Assembly (NCBI RefSeq): GCF_027580225.2
Contig: NC_073346.2
Span: 11,930,001 to 11,994,000, forward strand
DNA from: Misgurnus anguillicaudatus
Taxonomy: Eukaryota > Chordata > Actinopteri > Cypriniformes > Cobitidae
DNA: 64,000 bases
Direction of reading: 5' to 3'
The notes under the pieces were generated by a model, which saw nothing but the letters and a program-made list of their open reading frames with translations, did not search any database and was not told the DNA's origin. Positions 48,329-60,521 of the stretch are shown here, in pieces. Within the stretch, counting starts at the first letter, position 1. Each line of letters opens with the position of its first letter. The translations under genes and the position numbers were made by a program.

Positions 48329-49641
48329 GTGAGGTTTAAAACGGTAGTCCCACACAGCCAAAAATATGCAATATTTGAGATATCTCATCAATTAAGAGAA
48401 AACATTTCCCTGTCAATGACGCGTTCCTGAGTTTTTACAGTAATTTGTAATTCTACTGTGATCCACTAGATGCCCACTTTATAAAAAACTGAAGCAAAAA
48501 CTAATTTTACACATTTTAAACTCTGTGTATATTTTGATAACCGTTCTGAATCTGATCTCTAACAAAATTTCTTTACAAAAATGCAATTTTTTCAGCTTTT
48601 AATTTTCTGCTTGAAATTTGGCATTTTTGTACAAAAAATACCCATATTCAAGAGATTATAAAAAGAGAACAAATGAAGATAGGATGAAAGTTTTTTTCCC
48701 GTTTTGTTTGTTTGTTTGAAAGCAGAGGGTCTGTTCGTTTATTTGATATATTTGTATGTTTATATGAATTGTTTGGTTCCAAAACGCGATAAACGCCATT
48801 TTTGAAAAAAATTGTTACTGACAAAATCAGTATTATATCAGGTCAGTAGTTAAAAGTAAATTCCTAATTTTACGCAAAATCCAATATCTGCCGTGTTATT
48901 CTGTCATCTTTTCTCCCTTTTCCCAAAACGCAATAAACGCCACTCCTCCTTTTCTACATAATGCAATAAATCCGCTCCACATATTACAGCGCACCATTCC
49001 ACGCAATGTAAACAAACAATGGCGGCGCGTTGAGTACACGGAATCTTAGTTTTCCTCATACTTCGTGATCAACAAAACAAAACAAAATAATACTTTAATT
49101 GCATTGATAAACCTGTGATGGTTTTCTGTGACTGGAAAGAAATGTAAGCCATCAACATCTAATAATAATAATTTACGCGAAAGGCACTCGGGTGGTTGTC
49201 CCCCCGACAGAATCAAGTTTCTGTCATGCTAAAACATTGACCCCAGGGGATCTTATGAAAAATTTTCCATTATTTTACTCAAAGTCAACGAAAATCGAGC
49301 AGGACTAAAACATTTTACAGCTGATAACTGTGAAAAATGTTAAGCGACGACGCCAAGTATAACAGCAGCAATGACAGTGTTCTTTCTTAATATGACAAAG
49401 TAAGTGTTTTGATTAATGCAATTAATGTTTTAATCAGTGTGTACAACTAGTCAACTAAATAAATATAAAATGGAAAAGATGAATGCAAATTTATACATTG
49501 ATTGAATAGATTTATAGCATTTTGTGGAAAAAATAATTAGTTTTTATAATAAATCTTTGAAAATCAAATTATGGATTTAAATTTTTTATGTTTTTATAAC
49601 CTAAAGATGCTATGTGAAAATAGTGGTTTTCATCTTGTCAC

Positions 49642-50567
49642 TGTCACGAGCAGGAGACGGAAGAACCCAATTGCAGACGGTGTCGGGGTAAACAGAAAAC
49701 ACTTTAATAAATACACAGAAAAATAAAGCCCACGTGGGGGCAAAATCACACTGAACAAGACACTTTACTAATGGACAAACTACACTAGACAAAAGACTTC
49801 ACACTAACTGGACTTGACTCATTTAAACACTAGATTGACAAGACTTGAGGTGACATGAATAGTACAAAATGAACCAGCACAGGACCAAGGATACAAAGGG
49901 ATTAAATAGCAAAAACTAAACAAGATAACAAGGGAGGAACAGGTGATGGGAATAAACTAATGATTAAACAATTAACAGGGAGAACAAGGGGGCGGGGTCA
50001 GGAGACGAGACACCGAAGGCACATGACTCAAAACACAAGATCATGGGCCTTCACATAAAGCCCGGGATACACTGCACGAAAATTGCTGTCCCAGACGAAA
50101 GATTGCCATCGTGAAACTATCGTCGCGATTTCTGTGATCGTGGCTCTGCATCGTTGGTCCTATGTCGTACAGTGAGAGAGGTTCAAAGACGGCCGTTTTC
50201 CCGGTCTTGCGTCCAAAGATAGCCTACGATAGTTTTCTGGCAGTGTCAGAAATTCGGCATGATTACCGCACAGTGTGTTTGCTGCTACGACCTGCCGCTG
50301 GTATTTGTTTACCACGAGCGCATGCTGGTGACGTTGCGCAACGCGTGACGCAGCCGCCGAAGCTTCCGTGTCATCATCGTACAGTCTACACGCCTCTCGT
50401 ACCAGAGTTTAAACTATACATGTCACACAGTGTGATAAGGTAATGATCTTATAAGAGGACAAAAATCGTGCAGTGTATTCCGGGCTTAAGACATGGGACT
50501 GTCAGAACCCAGCCATAATGACAAGACATAATATTAAACAGGATACAATGGCCGGATCCTGACAGTC
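49642..50567 (-). mobile_element. Solo LTR nested in the 28-bp-TIR element
   Basis: TGTCACGAGCAGGAGACGGA at one end and GGATCCTGACA at the other give TG...CA ends. The 5-bp duplication GTCAC flanks both sides. Copy 1 of the host reads cttgtcactttcttggt without the insert, proving the junction. Minus orientation is inferred from a TTTATTAAAG-like polyadenylation region on that strand. It contains a MITE at 50060-50488. Confidence 0.88.
50060..50488. mobile_element. MITE nested in the solo LTR
   Basis: AGCCCGGGATACACTGCACG on the left and CGTGCAGTGTATTCCGGGCT on the right are inverse with one mismatch. Flanks ATAA and TTAA suggest a TTAA target. The 93-codon frame inside has no recognised motif. 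Confidence 0.88.
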
Positions 50568-50649
50568 ACTTTCTTGGTATAGAAAACACGTTTTTACCGA
50601 AATTTGTCAAAATGGATTTATTGCATTTTGGAACCAAACTCTTCATATA

Positions 50650-52728
50650 TTTATAGAAGAAAATTTTCCTGAAAGGCATTTTGTGAAACTTTTATGAACA
50701 TCACAAAAAATGCTGCCGGGCAACTTTTAAAAAAAAAAGGCTGGCAGGGAATTAGTAAAATTCCTATATTTTTAAATATTTATTAATTTGTCTAGATTCA
50801 GTGTTTTATTAGCCAGTGGAACGATCGCAAAACATGTTGAATATTTACGAGAAGAATCTTGTTGTGTGGGGGAAGCCCCGAAGACAAACTCACACACACT
50901 CTGTAGAATGTCACGTTAAACGAAACGATACCCAATCAGAAAGCAAACAGATGAAAGATAAAACCATAAAAACTACATGGCGCGGCATGCACAGTCCAAA
51001 TTGAGATGGACATCAGACATTTAAAAAAGGAGTTCATTGTATTAATGACATTTCTTTATGCCCGTTGTTTGCCATGTTTGTTTACTGTGAAGTCACGTTT
51101 GGACGCGAGAAACATTGCAAGATCTTCGCGCGATTTCCTATGTCCTCAGCTGAGACTCGCATTGTTTGTGAAGTTAATCTGATGGGGCTTGGTGTGCTGT
51201 CATGACCACATAGCAGCAGTCTACACACTATAGGAACAAACGTGTTAAATCGTCGATTTTTGTCGATGTCTGTGGTCTCTTACATTTTAAAAAAAAATTT
51301 TGTGGCCCTAGCTTTAGTCAGAGAAAAGGTCGCTCTAGGGTATAAGCCAAAAGCTGACAGTCCAGATCATTTTAATAATGCTTCGAAAGGCCCACAATAT
51401 TTACACTCTGACATAAAGAAGCATCAATAAATCATGTGTGCATAAAATGTCATATTTCTGTGCATGTTTATGTGCATTTACTTTTGAAAAACAATTTACT
51501 TCTTCGACTAAATTTGGAATGCTAAAGTTGTATAGTTGTAAATATCCTTGTATAATAGTGGTGCACAATATATAGTTTAGCATCAACTAATGCATGCATT
51601 ATTGTGCAGTCCGGGACAAATAATTGAAATCTGTTTATCTTTTTTCTTTGACCATTTATTATGTTGTGCCAATATTATTAATAGGAATTATTAAATTCTG
51701 TATGTTCAGAATATATTTATACTCCAGTGAGGCAAACGTAGACCAGTCTCCCTCAGATAAATTGTAATGTAATTATTCTTTCTGTTGTAAAACACTCAGT
51801 GGTGGGCGGCCCAGAGCTCAAGTATCTGCTGAGAACTACATTTATTTCAGCTTAACGTATGAATGTGCAGACTGTGGTGACTTAAATGTATATGCAGCAT
51901 GCATGTTGTTGTGCATGTATGTGATGGATAGCCTATGGGTGTGTCAAAAATAACATTTTGGCCAACTGAGAGTCATTGGTGGTGCTATCACTATTACGGA
52001 TGCTCATTTTTGGGTTTAGGGATTCAAACAGTTGGCACATAAAGCTCATCCAAAACCATCTGCTGGGGTCATCATGAATGGCACATCAAACCATATCGAC
52101 CAAAATTGTATATGATCTAGAACCGGGTTTCAAACTTTATGTTAGCTTTATGAACCCATTTCCTAAAATTCTATATCCATATTTTGTTTGAAGGAATGTT
52201 TAAACTGCGTTAGATAAATACTGTAGTAATTATTATATTATAAAGACAGCAAATTACAAACTTAAATAATTTGCTATACAGTAGACTTTCACTATTTTTT
52301 CTCTTGAAACTATTTGGGGAGAACCTTCTGGACCCCATATTTAAAACTTATTTCCTTGATTATTTGATTAACAGAATAAAACAATTACATTTGTAATAAA
52401 TGACACAAGCCTAGGTTTATTAATACAGTTGTTTATTCTGTACTGATGTTTAAAGCAAACTTGCCCACTCAGGCAAGTATATGAAATATAAGAAAACATT
52501 ATTATGTGTATGTTGAAAGTTTGTTGATACAGTGATATTTTAAGGCAAATCTAAGGGAACCACAAAAATAAATTATAGGAAAAGAGCAAGCGCAGTATAA
52601 ACATAAATATAAAACTATATTCCTCAGAAGCTGCCAAAAGGTCATCTTAAACACTTTATCGTTGGTCTGTTGGTATTATGAATTTATGGACGATATATCT
52701 CACCGTTTGGGTTTGTTTGATTTACTAG
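50650..52728 (+). other. 3' part of trio intron F-G
   Basis: No element with clear ends. The 62-codon frames at 50816 and 51242 carry no known motif. Confidence 0.45.
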
Positions 52729-52860
52729 TACATGAGCAACATGGACTCATGGTGTAAGGCTTGTGGAGAGGGCGACCTTCCTTCCGAGCTGCAGGACCTT
52801 GAAGACACCATCCATCACCACCAGGGTCTTTATGAACACATCAGCGCTGCCTATTCTGAG
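52729..52860 (+). CDS. trio: trio coding exon G (spectrin repeat 3, first part)
   Basis: 44 codons in phase 0, between tttactag and gag|gtacaa. The peptide begins YMSNMDSWCKACGEGDLPSE and continues LQDLEDTIHHHQGLYEHI. The strings SWCKACGE and LPSELQDLEDTIHHHQG separate TRIO from kalirin, which as I recall has different residues here. The open frame continues past the donor to 52923, but that extension is intronic and runs into a MITE. Confidence 0.97.
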
Positions 52861-52919
52861 GTACAATTTGTCCCTCCCGTGCCCACTCGGGTTCGCCCAT
52901 TGTTCAGAAGAATAAATAA

Positions 52920-53688
52920 TTAAAGGACAAGTTCGGTATTTTACACTTAAAGCCCTGTTTTCAGATTGTTTATGATGAAATAGAACGGTTTTGACTGAAA
53001 TTTCGACATATGCTGCTGGCCCGAGAATTTTCAGGTGTTTGTTGTATCACCTCCCACCTCTACAATGGGTGTATAGGTGCACAGGAACAATCCTTCCTAA
53101 AATGCATTAAACTTTCATTTACAAAGACGTGAAACTAACCGAGTGGTCAGGGGTGTTCACTGATATGCTCACACAAAAATCGCTCCAACAGGTGTTTGAG
53201 CATTCGTTGTAAACTTGTGGACCTATTTTTCCAAACGCCTCACACCCGTATATTCTTCTGTTGAGAGCTTGAAAAATAGACACTCCAGCCCAGTTGGTGG
53301 CGATATTCCGCCTTTGCCAATTGCAAGAATACAAACAAGTACCGTACCTCACAGCGCATCTAATACAAGTCAATGGAGTTGGACAAAAACTACGATAAAA
53401 CCTGTTTGGAATGCGTCTTTTGCAGCGATTTTTGTGTGGGCATGTCGGTGAGCGCCCCTGACCACTCGGTGGGTTTCACGTCTTTGTAGACGAGGGTTTG
53501 GTGCATTTTGGGAGGGATTGTTCCGGTGCACCTATAAACCCATTGTATAGGTGGGAGGTGATACAAAAAACACCTGAAAATTCTCGGGCCAGCATCATAT
53601 GTCCAAATTTCTGTCAAAACCGTTCTATTTCATCATAAACAATCTTAAAACAAGGCTTTAAGTGTAAAATACCGAACTTGTCCTTTAA
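52920..53688. mobile_element. Long-arm foldback MITE, copy 2, filling trio intron G-H
   Basis: TTAA at 52920-52923 and 53685-53688. The arms start AGGACAAGTTCGGTATTTTA as in copy 1. It occupies 769 of the 886 intron bases, leaving 59 bases at the 5' and 58 at the 3' side. The inner right arm (53439-53525) carries 14 A-to-G changes relative to its own left arm and the other copies. Confidence 0.95.
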
Positions 53689-53746
53689 GCAATTATTATT
53701 TTGTTCGAGAAGTTGCATTACATTCATTAGATTTGTATTTTTCCAG

Positions 53747-53977
53747 GTAAGTCAGGATGGCAAAGCCCTACTAGACAAGCTCCAGCGACCTTTGACCCCA
53801 GGCAGTGCAGATTCGCTGACGGCCTCCGCAAACTACTCCAAGGCTGTGCACCACGTCCTGGATATCATTCACGAGGTTCTGCATCACCAGAGGCAGCTGG
53901 AGAACATCTGGCAACACCGCAAACTCCGTCTCCACCAACGCCTGCAGCTCTGCGTCTTCCAGCAGGACGTCCAGCAG
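53747..53977 (+). CDS. trio: trio coding exon H (spectrin repeat 3, rest)
   Basis: 77 codons in phase 0, following attttttccag-type pyrimidines and ending cag|gtcaga. The peptide begins VSQDGKALLDKLQRPLTPGS and ends in the highly conserved WQHRKLRLHQRLQLCVFQQD plus VQQ. The first six exon bases are gtaagt, a full 5' splice consensus directly after the acceptor AG (see findings). The exon length is a multiple of three, so skipping it would keep the frame. Confidence 0.97.
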
Positions 53978-56900
53978 GTCAGACGTCTATTACTTAAATA
54001 ATTACTTAAAATAAAACTTCACACACCTGCCGCATTTACTCCTGCTTGGCATAGGCTTTGTATGGATACTTTTTGAACACCAAATTGTCCTAATTCAGTG
54101 ATTTCCCAAAAGATGAAATCAAAACCACGTCCTGCCTTTTCTCTTTCTGTATATCCCATTTTATCCGAAAATATGTTTTAAAGAAAGTAAATTGGTATGT
54201 GAATGATGATTCACAATTAATAGATAGTTGCCATTTTATTACAATGCTATTGCTGAGGTTTTCTAAGCAGTATGACAGTACTGTATGTGTTAAAGTGATT
54301 TTACTTTACTCTTTAGGGGTTTTTAGGTGTTTTACTTCAAATCATACCTAAGAAGATGCCTTACCCATGATAAAAATCACAGTAAATGCTGTAAGGCATT
54401 TTCTCAAGTGACTTACTGCTTCATCGGATATCTGGACATCCTTACAGATTTTTCAATCTGCACATCTTTAATAAGGATTAATGTTACAAAACACAACCTG
54501 ATTTATTAAACTATAAAGTTTCCATTTAAATATGCAAATTACACTGTGAAACAATACAAATCTCAAATCTCGGTTCATAAATGATGTGCACCTGTTTAAA
54601 AATCTCTCATTTCTCATTTTTCGAATATCTTTAGTGAAATATGGCTATAGTCAAAATGCCTGTGAGGCGTCGTTATGTTGAATATAAAGTGACTTCTTAT
54701 CTGTTTAAAATATGATTTGACTGCTCATTCGAGAACAGAATATAAATTTGAAAGTGAGATTGTGCATTAAATCCTTATGTGTTGCCACTTCAGGGACTTC
54801 TTTAAATGAGAAACATTTTCCCTTTAACAACCCCCCCCCCCCCTCTCTTTCACACTCAGTCTGTCCCACACCGTTACCATGATATTTTTTTTAAACTCTT
54901 CTCTCCCAGACGAGTTAGGAATCAGTTGTCATGGTAACCGTGTTCGGCAGCCTCATTATATCGAGGGTTTGCCCCATAAAATGATGCAGGCGTAGGGGAC
55001 CTCTAAACCTCCCAGACATCGGATAACAGTCAGGCACGTGAGCAGGCGGCGACTCAACATCTGCACCACAAATGATTTCCTTAAAATTACACACACGTGC
55101 ACGTGTGATGACAGATGCCACCACACACCCGGTCCTGAACGTTTCTGCGTGTGGCATGTCGAGCCAGATCAAAGGTGTCATAATGAAATATGCATGAGGA
55201 AAGATCTCGACGTGTTTAATGCGGTGTGCTGCGGCGTCTTTAATAGGCAGGTGGGAGACTTTTCATACGCTCAGATATGAGCCGTCTGACTTAAGTGTGC
55301 TAAAATCCATTTCACGTAATAATTAAAAGCACCAACAAACATTTAATACTTTGTTAAAAGCATTTAATTGCTATATGCTTACATTGCTACTTAAAATAAA
55401 GAAAATAAATTGTAATAGTTTAATCTATCATAGACATTCATATGCTCATGCAAGTCTGCAGTAAGCATTAGATACGAGCCTCTATAGTGAAATATCAACG
55501 ATAAACATCATAAATACCAGCAGGACAGATATGAGAGTCTTAATCTGCAGGATGACCTCACTGCGTTTATAGTGCTGATGTTTGTAGAGGTGTCGAGCTG
55601 TCGCATTGAATACTGCTGCTCTGTTACGCCCCCTGCTGTTATACTGGAAACCTAGTCAAGCTAATAACACATTTTATGTGCTTTTAAAGATTTGGCTTGG
55701 AATAGTCTGGGAATTCTTCATGTTTAAAAAAAACTCTGAAAATGAGCAATTCCAGCGTTATGCATGTGAAATATGCAGTCAAATACTTGAAATTTAAATT
55801 TTCTATCACCAATAAACCCCTGATGATGGAGTCCAGACATCAGAAGAATATCAGTCTATACCGATGTTTATTTTTTAAATAAGGAAAGTATACAAGTGTG
55901 GATGTGACAAAAAAGAACACTTTTTTGGGAAACAATGCACTTTTTAGAAATATACCCATCAAATGGTGAAGGGTCGGCTCTTCAAAGAACGTTTAATATT
56001 TATTTTATTTAAACTTTTTGATATTTGAATTTGCACTTAACTATGGAAAATGATAATTATAAAAAACTTTAATAGAGAGTTTGCATAGGTATTTAAACCA
56101 CCAAATATTGACATATTAGTATGGTTAAAAACTGTGGTTAAAAAACTTTACTTTTCATAATAAGGTTGACATTTGCATGGACATTTGCATTGCCCTTTTG
56201 AGTGAATTTAAATTCTTCTAGTTATGCTTTGAAAAAATTTCATTAGCTAGAAATGGATGTTTTTAAGTGCCATGTTTGTGATTTTTTTTTTTTACAAATG
56301 CATATCACAATGACAAATGGAAATTCACTGGTCAAAAAGGTTTAAGAGCCATGCATTGGTCAAAAGCTGTAAGAACCATGAATGGAGATTGTTAAACAGT
56401 CCCAAAACATTTTTCATGTCATGCTAGTTGTATTTTAACCTTTACTTTATTTTACCCATCTTATGTTGGGCTTGCATTACATTCCTAAAAATTCAGGGTG
56501 CATAAAGCTCAAATGACACACACTGTTTCTGCTAATCACATGTTAATCTTGAGTACCTATAGAGTAGTTTTACATCCTTCATATCACCAAAGAGTCTTTA
56601 GTTTTATCAGATTTATAAAATACAGATTCACAAGCAAGCAACACACACACAACATTATCCCACTATCTCAGGATAACTTATGATTCACTACATGTCATTT
56701 ACATTATATGCACTTGCGCGCTGATTGCCAACAAAACACAGATATTTGATGCAGTTTTACTTACCGCCTGCTACTCATGACCGCTCCATTTCAACGAAAT
56801 TCAGCATTAAACAAACACATATGCACATCTCCGCAGCTATACCGGATAAACAAACTACGTATATTCATTGTTTCTATTATGCTAGGTTCCAAGCTTAGAT

Positions 56901-57486
56901 TTCTCTCACAAACAACAACAGACTTTTTTGGACTTCCACTGTACTTCGTGCTCTGAAATTGCCCATAAAAAAGCAAGATTGTAACGTATGAATCTTTCAA
57001 AACTTTCTGAAACTTTACGAACCCTGTCGAAGTGCATTGGGCACAGAAATACTCCATCAAGGCCAACTGCTTTTTTGACACTTCAAGTCCAAATCCTTTT
57101 TTGAATCCAACTCTTAAACAGTGTCAATAAGTCAGAATGCATGAATTAGCTTTGAAGTTCACCCCCACCCACCTGAAAAGACTCTTCACAGCAATGTCAC
57201 AGAAGAACCCTTTTTGGTTCCTCAAAGATTCCTTGAGTCAAAGGTTCTTAAAAGAATAATGTCTCTCATATTTTTTCAATAGTCTATTGAATCTTTGATC
57301 ACTACAGAGAGGTTTTTGTGAAACAGTAGGTGCTTCAGATGTTAAAGGGTTCTTTATGGAACCATTCAGCCAGAAATGGCTCCTCTATGGCATCGTGAAG
57401 CACCTTTATTTTTATGAGTGTATGTGTTTTTAAGTAACATGGATAAACTTTCTTCTCTTTCTGATTCATGTACCTCTCTGATTTAG
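53978..57486 (+). other. trio intron H-I
   Basis: Contains a poly-C run (54829-54842), the second copy of the 23235 dispersed element (56500-57160) and an AAGAACCCTTTTTGGTTC-type MITE (57195-57420). 54850-56490 has nothing recognisable. Confidence 0.7.
56500..57160 (+). mobile_element. Dispersed element, copy 2, uninterrupted
   Basis: Co-linear with 23235-24655 but without the SINE3 and tRNA-SINE insertions: ACACACTGTTTCTGCTAATC, TTTACTTACCGCCTGC, CATTTCAACGAAATTCAGC and AATCCAACTCTTAAAC. It also shows a segment (56900-57100) that parallels 24265-24405. Confidence 0.8.
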
Positions 57487-57609
57487 GTCCTAGATTGGAT
57501 TGAAAACCATGGTGAGGCTTTCCTTAGTAAGCACACAGGTGTGGGGAAGTCTCTCCACAGGGCTCGGGCACTGCAGAAACGTCACGAAGACTTTGAAGAA
57601 GTAGCTCAG
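57487..57609 (+). CDS. trio: trio coding exon I (spectrin repeat 4, first helix)
   Basis: 41 codons in phase 0, between tctgatttag and cag|gtaagt. The peptide begins VLDWIENHGEAFLSKHTGVG, continues KSLHRARALQKRHEDFEEVA and ends in Q. This stretch appears unchanged from mammalian TRIO as I recall it. It is also close in kalirin, so it does not discriminate paralogues; RHEDFEEVA favours TRIO. Only an 82-base intron separates it from exon J. Confidence 0.97.
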
Positions 57610-57691
57610 GTAAGTAGGAACATTTTACGTTTCAGACCATAAACATTTCCTGCATGATCATCCGATCACATTATTTGTGCTCATCTCTCAG

Positions 57692-57883
57692 AACACCTAC
57701 ACCAACGCTGATAAACTCCTAGAGGCTGCAGAGCAGCTGGCACAGACGGGCGAGTGTGACCCTGAGGAGATCTATCAGGCGGCCCATCAGCTAGAGGACC
57801 GCATCCAGGACTTCGTAAGACGCGTGGAACAGCGCAAAGTCCTGCTCGACATGTCTGTAGCCTTCCACACTCACAGCAAAGAG
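57692..57883 (+). CDS. trio: trio coding exon J (spectrin repeat 4, rest)
   Basis: 64 codons in phase 0, between catctctcag and gag|gttaga. The peptide begins NTYTNADKLLEAAEQLAQTG, continues ECDPEEIYQAAHQLEDRIQD and ends FVRRVEQRKVLLDMSVAFHT plus HSKE. EEIYQAAHQLEDR matches TRIO better than kalirin. The reading frame continues past the donor for about 100 bases, but the GT donor and the exon K junction fix the end. Confidence 0.97.
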
Positions 57884-58007
57884 GTTAGAAATGCTACACT
57901 TCAGCTTGACGAGGTTATGTGCTTTAATTCTCATTTTTGGGGGCGGAAAGTCTCGTACTTTTATGGGCAAAGGTATTTATAAATACAAGACAAATTTTGG
58001 ACCAGAG

Positions 58008-58200
58008 CTGTGGTCTAGTGGTTAGCACACTTGCTCTAGATGCATTAAGCCTTAGTGTTTATGTGGGAGATGTGGGTTTAAATCTGGCCCAGCTTACATC
58101 CCAATTTCTCCCTATGATTTTCTGTCATCTGTGGTCACCTTGTGTTTACATCCAGTGTAACGTATTTAGGGTAAACTCCCCTTCCATTGAGCACTAGCAG
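58008..58200 (+). mobile_element. tRNA-derived SINE in trio intron J-K
   Basis: CTGTGGTCTAGTGGTTAGCA resembles a tRNA A-box half and GTGGGTTTAAATCTGGCCC a B box; a non-tRNA body follows. Its family differs from 7366-7510. Confidence 0.75.
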
Positions 58201-58216
58201 GCAGCTGCAGGATCTC

Positions 58217-58681
58217 TTAAAGGGGCCATGAAAATCTGACTTTTGCCATGTTTCCCCAGTGCTTCTATTAACCTAGAAAATGTTAAAAGATCAACCCAAT
58301 AACTTAGTTTTGGTAAACCATTCTTTACAAGCACATGAAAAAATAGGTCCTATGATGTCATAAAGAGCTCTTATTATAATAATACCACCCCTTAATCTGC
58401 ACTATCCAACCACAGCATTGCCATTTAGTGCAGAGAAAAGCACAATTGAGTTTTAATTGCACCATCATTGTAATAAGTGTTTGAATTTCATCAGCTCATT
58501 TGCATTTTAAATGACACATGCAAAACGGCACATTTTTGCACACACCTACAAAGTGGCAATTTTAACATGCTGTTATAAATTATTTATATGGTATTTTGAG
58601 CTAAAACTTCACATATGTGCTCTGGGGACACCAAAGATTTATTTGTCATCTTCAAAAAGTCTTGTGCCATGGCCCCTTTAA
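58217..58681. mobile_element. TTAA MITE with AGGGGCCATG ends
   Basis: TTAA then AGGGGCCATGAAAATCTG; the right end is the inverse of AGGGGCCATGGCACAAGAC then TTAA (58678-58681). A partial reverse copy lies at 10020-10292. Confidence 0.9.
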
Positions 58682-60520
58682 ATACGGTAAGCTTCGCGTC
58701 GGGTCCTGATCACACTGTCGGGGCTTATTTCCCAATAACTACCGGCTGCCTCTACATTATCCCGCTTATTACACGGCTACTTGCAACATAAGAAAAAAAC
58801 TGGACATGAATATGAATTTGAAACATTTTATTGGCATATTTGTTTTAAATTAACATTTTTATCCTTCCGCGAAACTTTGCACAGATGCATAAAATGATCG
58901 TAATATACCTTATTAAGATCCTCTGCTTCATACTTGTCTGTCTCCATTTTTTTCTCTTTCAGCCAGTCTTTGAGAAGTTTTAATGCCCATTCTGTTTATT
59001 TTTTTTGGTGTTGGCTTCGTAACTGTCATGCTCTATTTTGTCAAGTTCAGTCTCAGTAAGCTCTCTGTGTCTTGTCGTTGTTCGTTCTTCTAGCCACTGT
59101 TTAAATGTTTTGTTTTTTCCGTACATGTTAAAATGAATGTCAAAATGTTCCATTCTTAATTGTGGTGGTCCAGTGTTTGTCACAAGATGGCTCCAAACAG
59201 TAATCTTTGTTGGCGCGGAGGGATTTTAAACATACAAGTAGTCCGACTATGCGTTATTACTTTGGAGCAGTTATTATTTGAAAAGAACGAACCTGCAAAT
59301 GTCTCAACTGACCAATCAGAATCAAGCATTCCAGAGAGCCGTGTTATAAACCTAAATAAAATTAAATCCTAATTTCTAATTCTAATCAAATGACTTCAGG
59401 ACTTCAATCACCTCAAAAAAGCTCAAGATGTTTTTCGTGCCAAGAGAGGTCACACTAAATACTGACTGATGCCTGAAGAAGACATTTAGTGAAAATAGTT
59501 TGTTTTTAATTTTGGATACATATTTCTTGTATTTTTATTTGTATCTTAAAAAAATAGTGAAAAATAAATATGGATGGACATTAAAACTTTGCTAAAACAA
59601 CAAGGCTTGTGATGGTGGACGAAGACTTTTGCACAGTACTGTATATATATTTAGAATTTGATATATAATTACAGTTTCCCACGGGTCCTTTAAATCCTTG
59701 AAAGTTTGTGGATCTAGGGGAAAAAATGCAAGGCCCTGGGAAGTTTTTGAAAATATACATACATAGATACAGATCATTGAAAGTGCTTAAATCTATTTTA
59801 AGTTTTCTGGAAAAAAATCCATATTATTCCCTGTGTAGTGTAGAATAAGACTTTTTTAGCACACGTGCTAAACTGTTTACTTTAAATTTATATATTTCTG
59901 AATGCGAATGTTGATTCATACCAAAATGCTTTTTTGCATAGTTGCGTTTGACACATGAAAACGTCTCGGTTACGTATGTACCTGTTGTTCCCTGAGAAGG
60001 TAACGAGACGCTGCGTCTCCCTTGCCATACTTCCTGCGTCCCTGTAACGCCGTCTTTGGCAATATTTCAGATAGCGATTTACTTCCTGGCTCCCGCTTCA
60101 CCCTGTCTTTGTCGTTAAGCCTCACCATTGGTTGAATTTGATATACACATTCAGACGCACTTACCCCCAAAGTGTCACCGCAGTGACGCAGCGCGAGTTC
60201 CCTTGAGAGGGAACTGTAACATTGTATCTTAAAAGGTAACACGATGTAACCTTGCTCTCACTTGAAATGTGTCCCCACATTTAGTCCTTGAATTTGAGGG
60301 CATTGGACCTGAAAAGTCCTTGAAAGGTAATTGAATTTGAAGTTAACAAAGGTGTGGGAACCCTGATAATAATATTACATACACATATATACACACACAC
60401 AGATCGATAGATAGATAATATATTATATACAAATATATTCTTGTGCGAACACAAACTTTTATTTTTTATGCAATTAATTTTGACAGCCCTAGTACGAATT
60501 AAATATTATGAATTGCTTTA
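58682..60520 (+). other. trio intron J-K middle part
   Basis: 59955-60240 holds a cyprinid repeat with CGTCTCGGTTACGTATGTAC and CGAGACGCTGCGTCTCCC. A tRNA or exon was not seen. 59400-59640 contains ttcgtgccaagagaggtcac, which I do not recognise. Confidence 0.5.
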
Positions 60521-60521
60521 A

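Larger units (their letters stand above)
48766..50644. mobile_element. 28-bp-TIR element, copy 2, with nested solo LTR
   Basis: The left GAATTGTTTGGTTCCAAAAC and the inverse of GAAGAGTTTGGTTCCAAAAT match copy 1 at 19992-21003, and TATA flanks both ends. Removing the LTR insertion leaves about 950 bases co-linear with copy 1 (for example ccatcaacatctaataat, cattgaccccaggggatctt). It lies in trio intron F-G, orientation as copy 1. Confidence 0.9.

Noticed and set aside
50162..50443. 93-codon ORF
   Set aside because: Lies wholly inside the nested MITE at 50060-50488 and has no motif.
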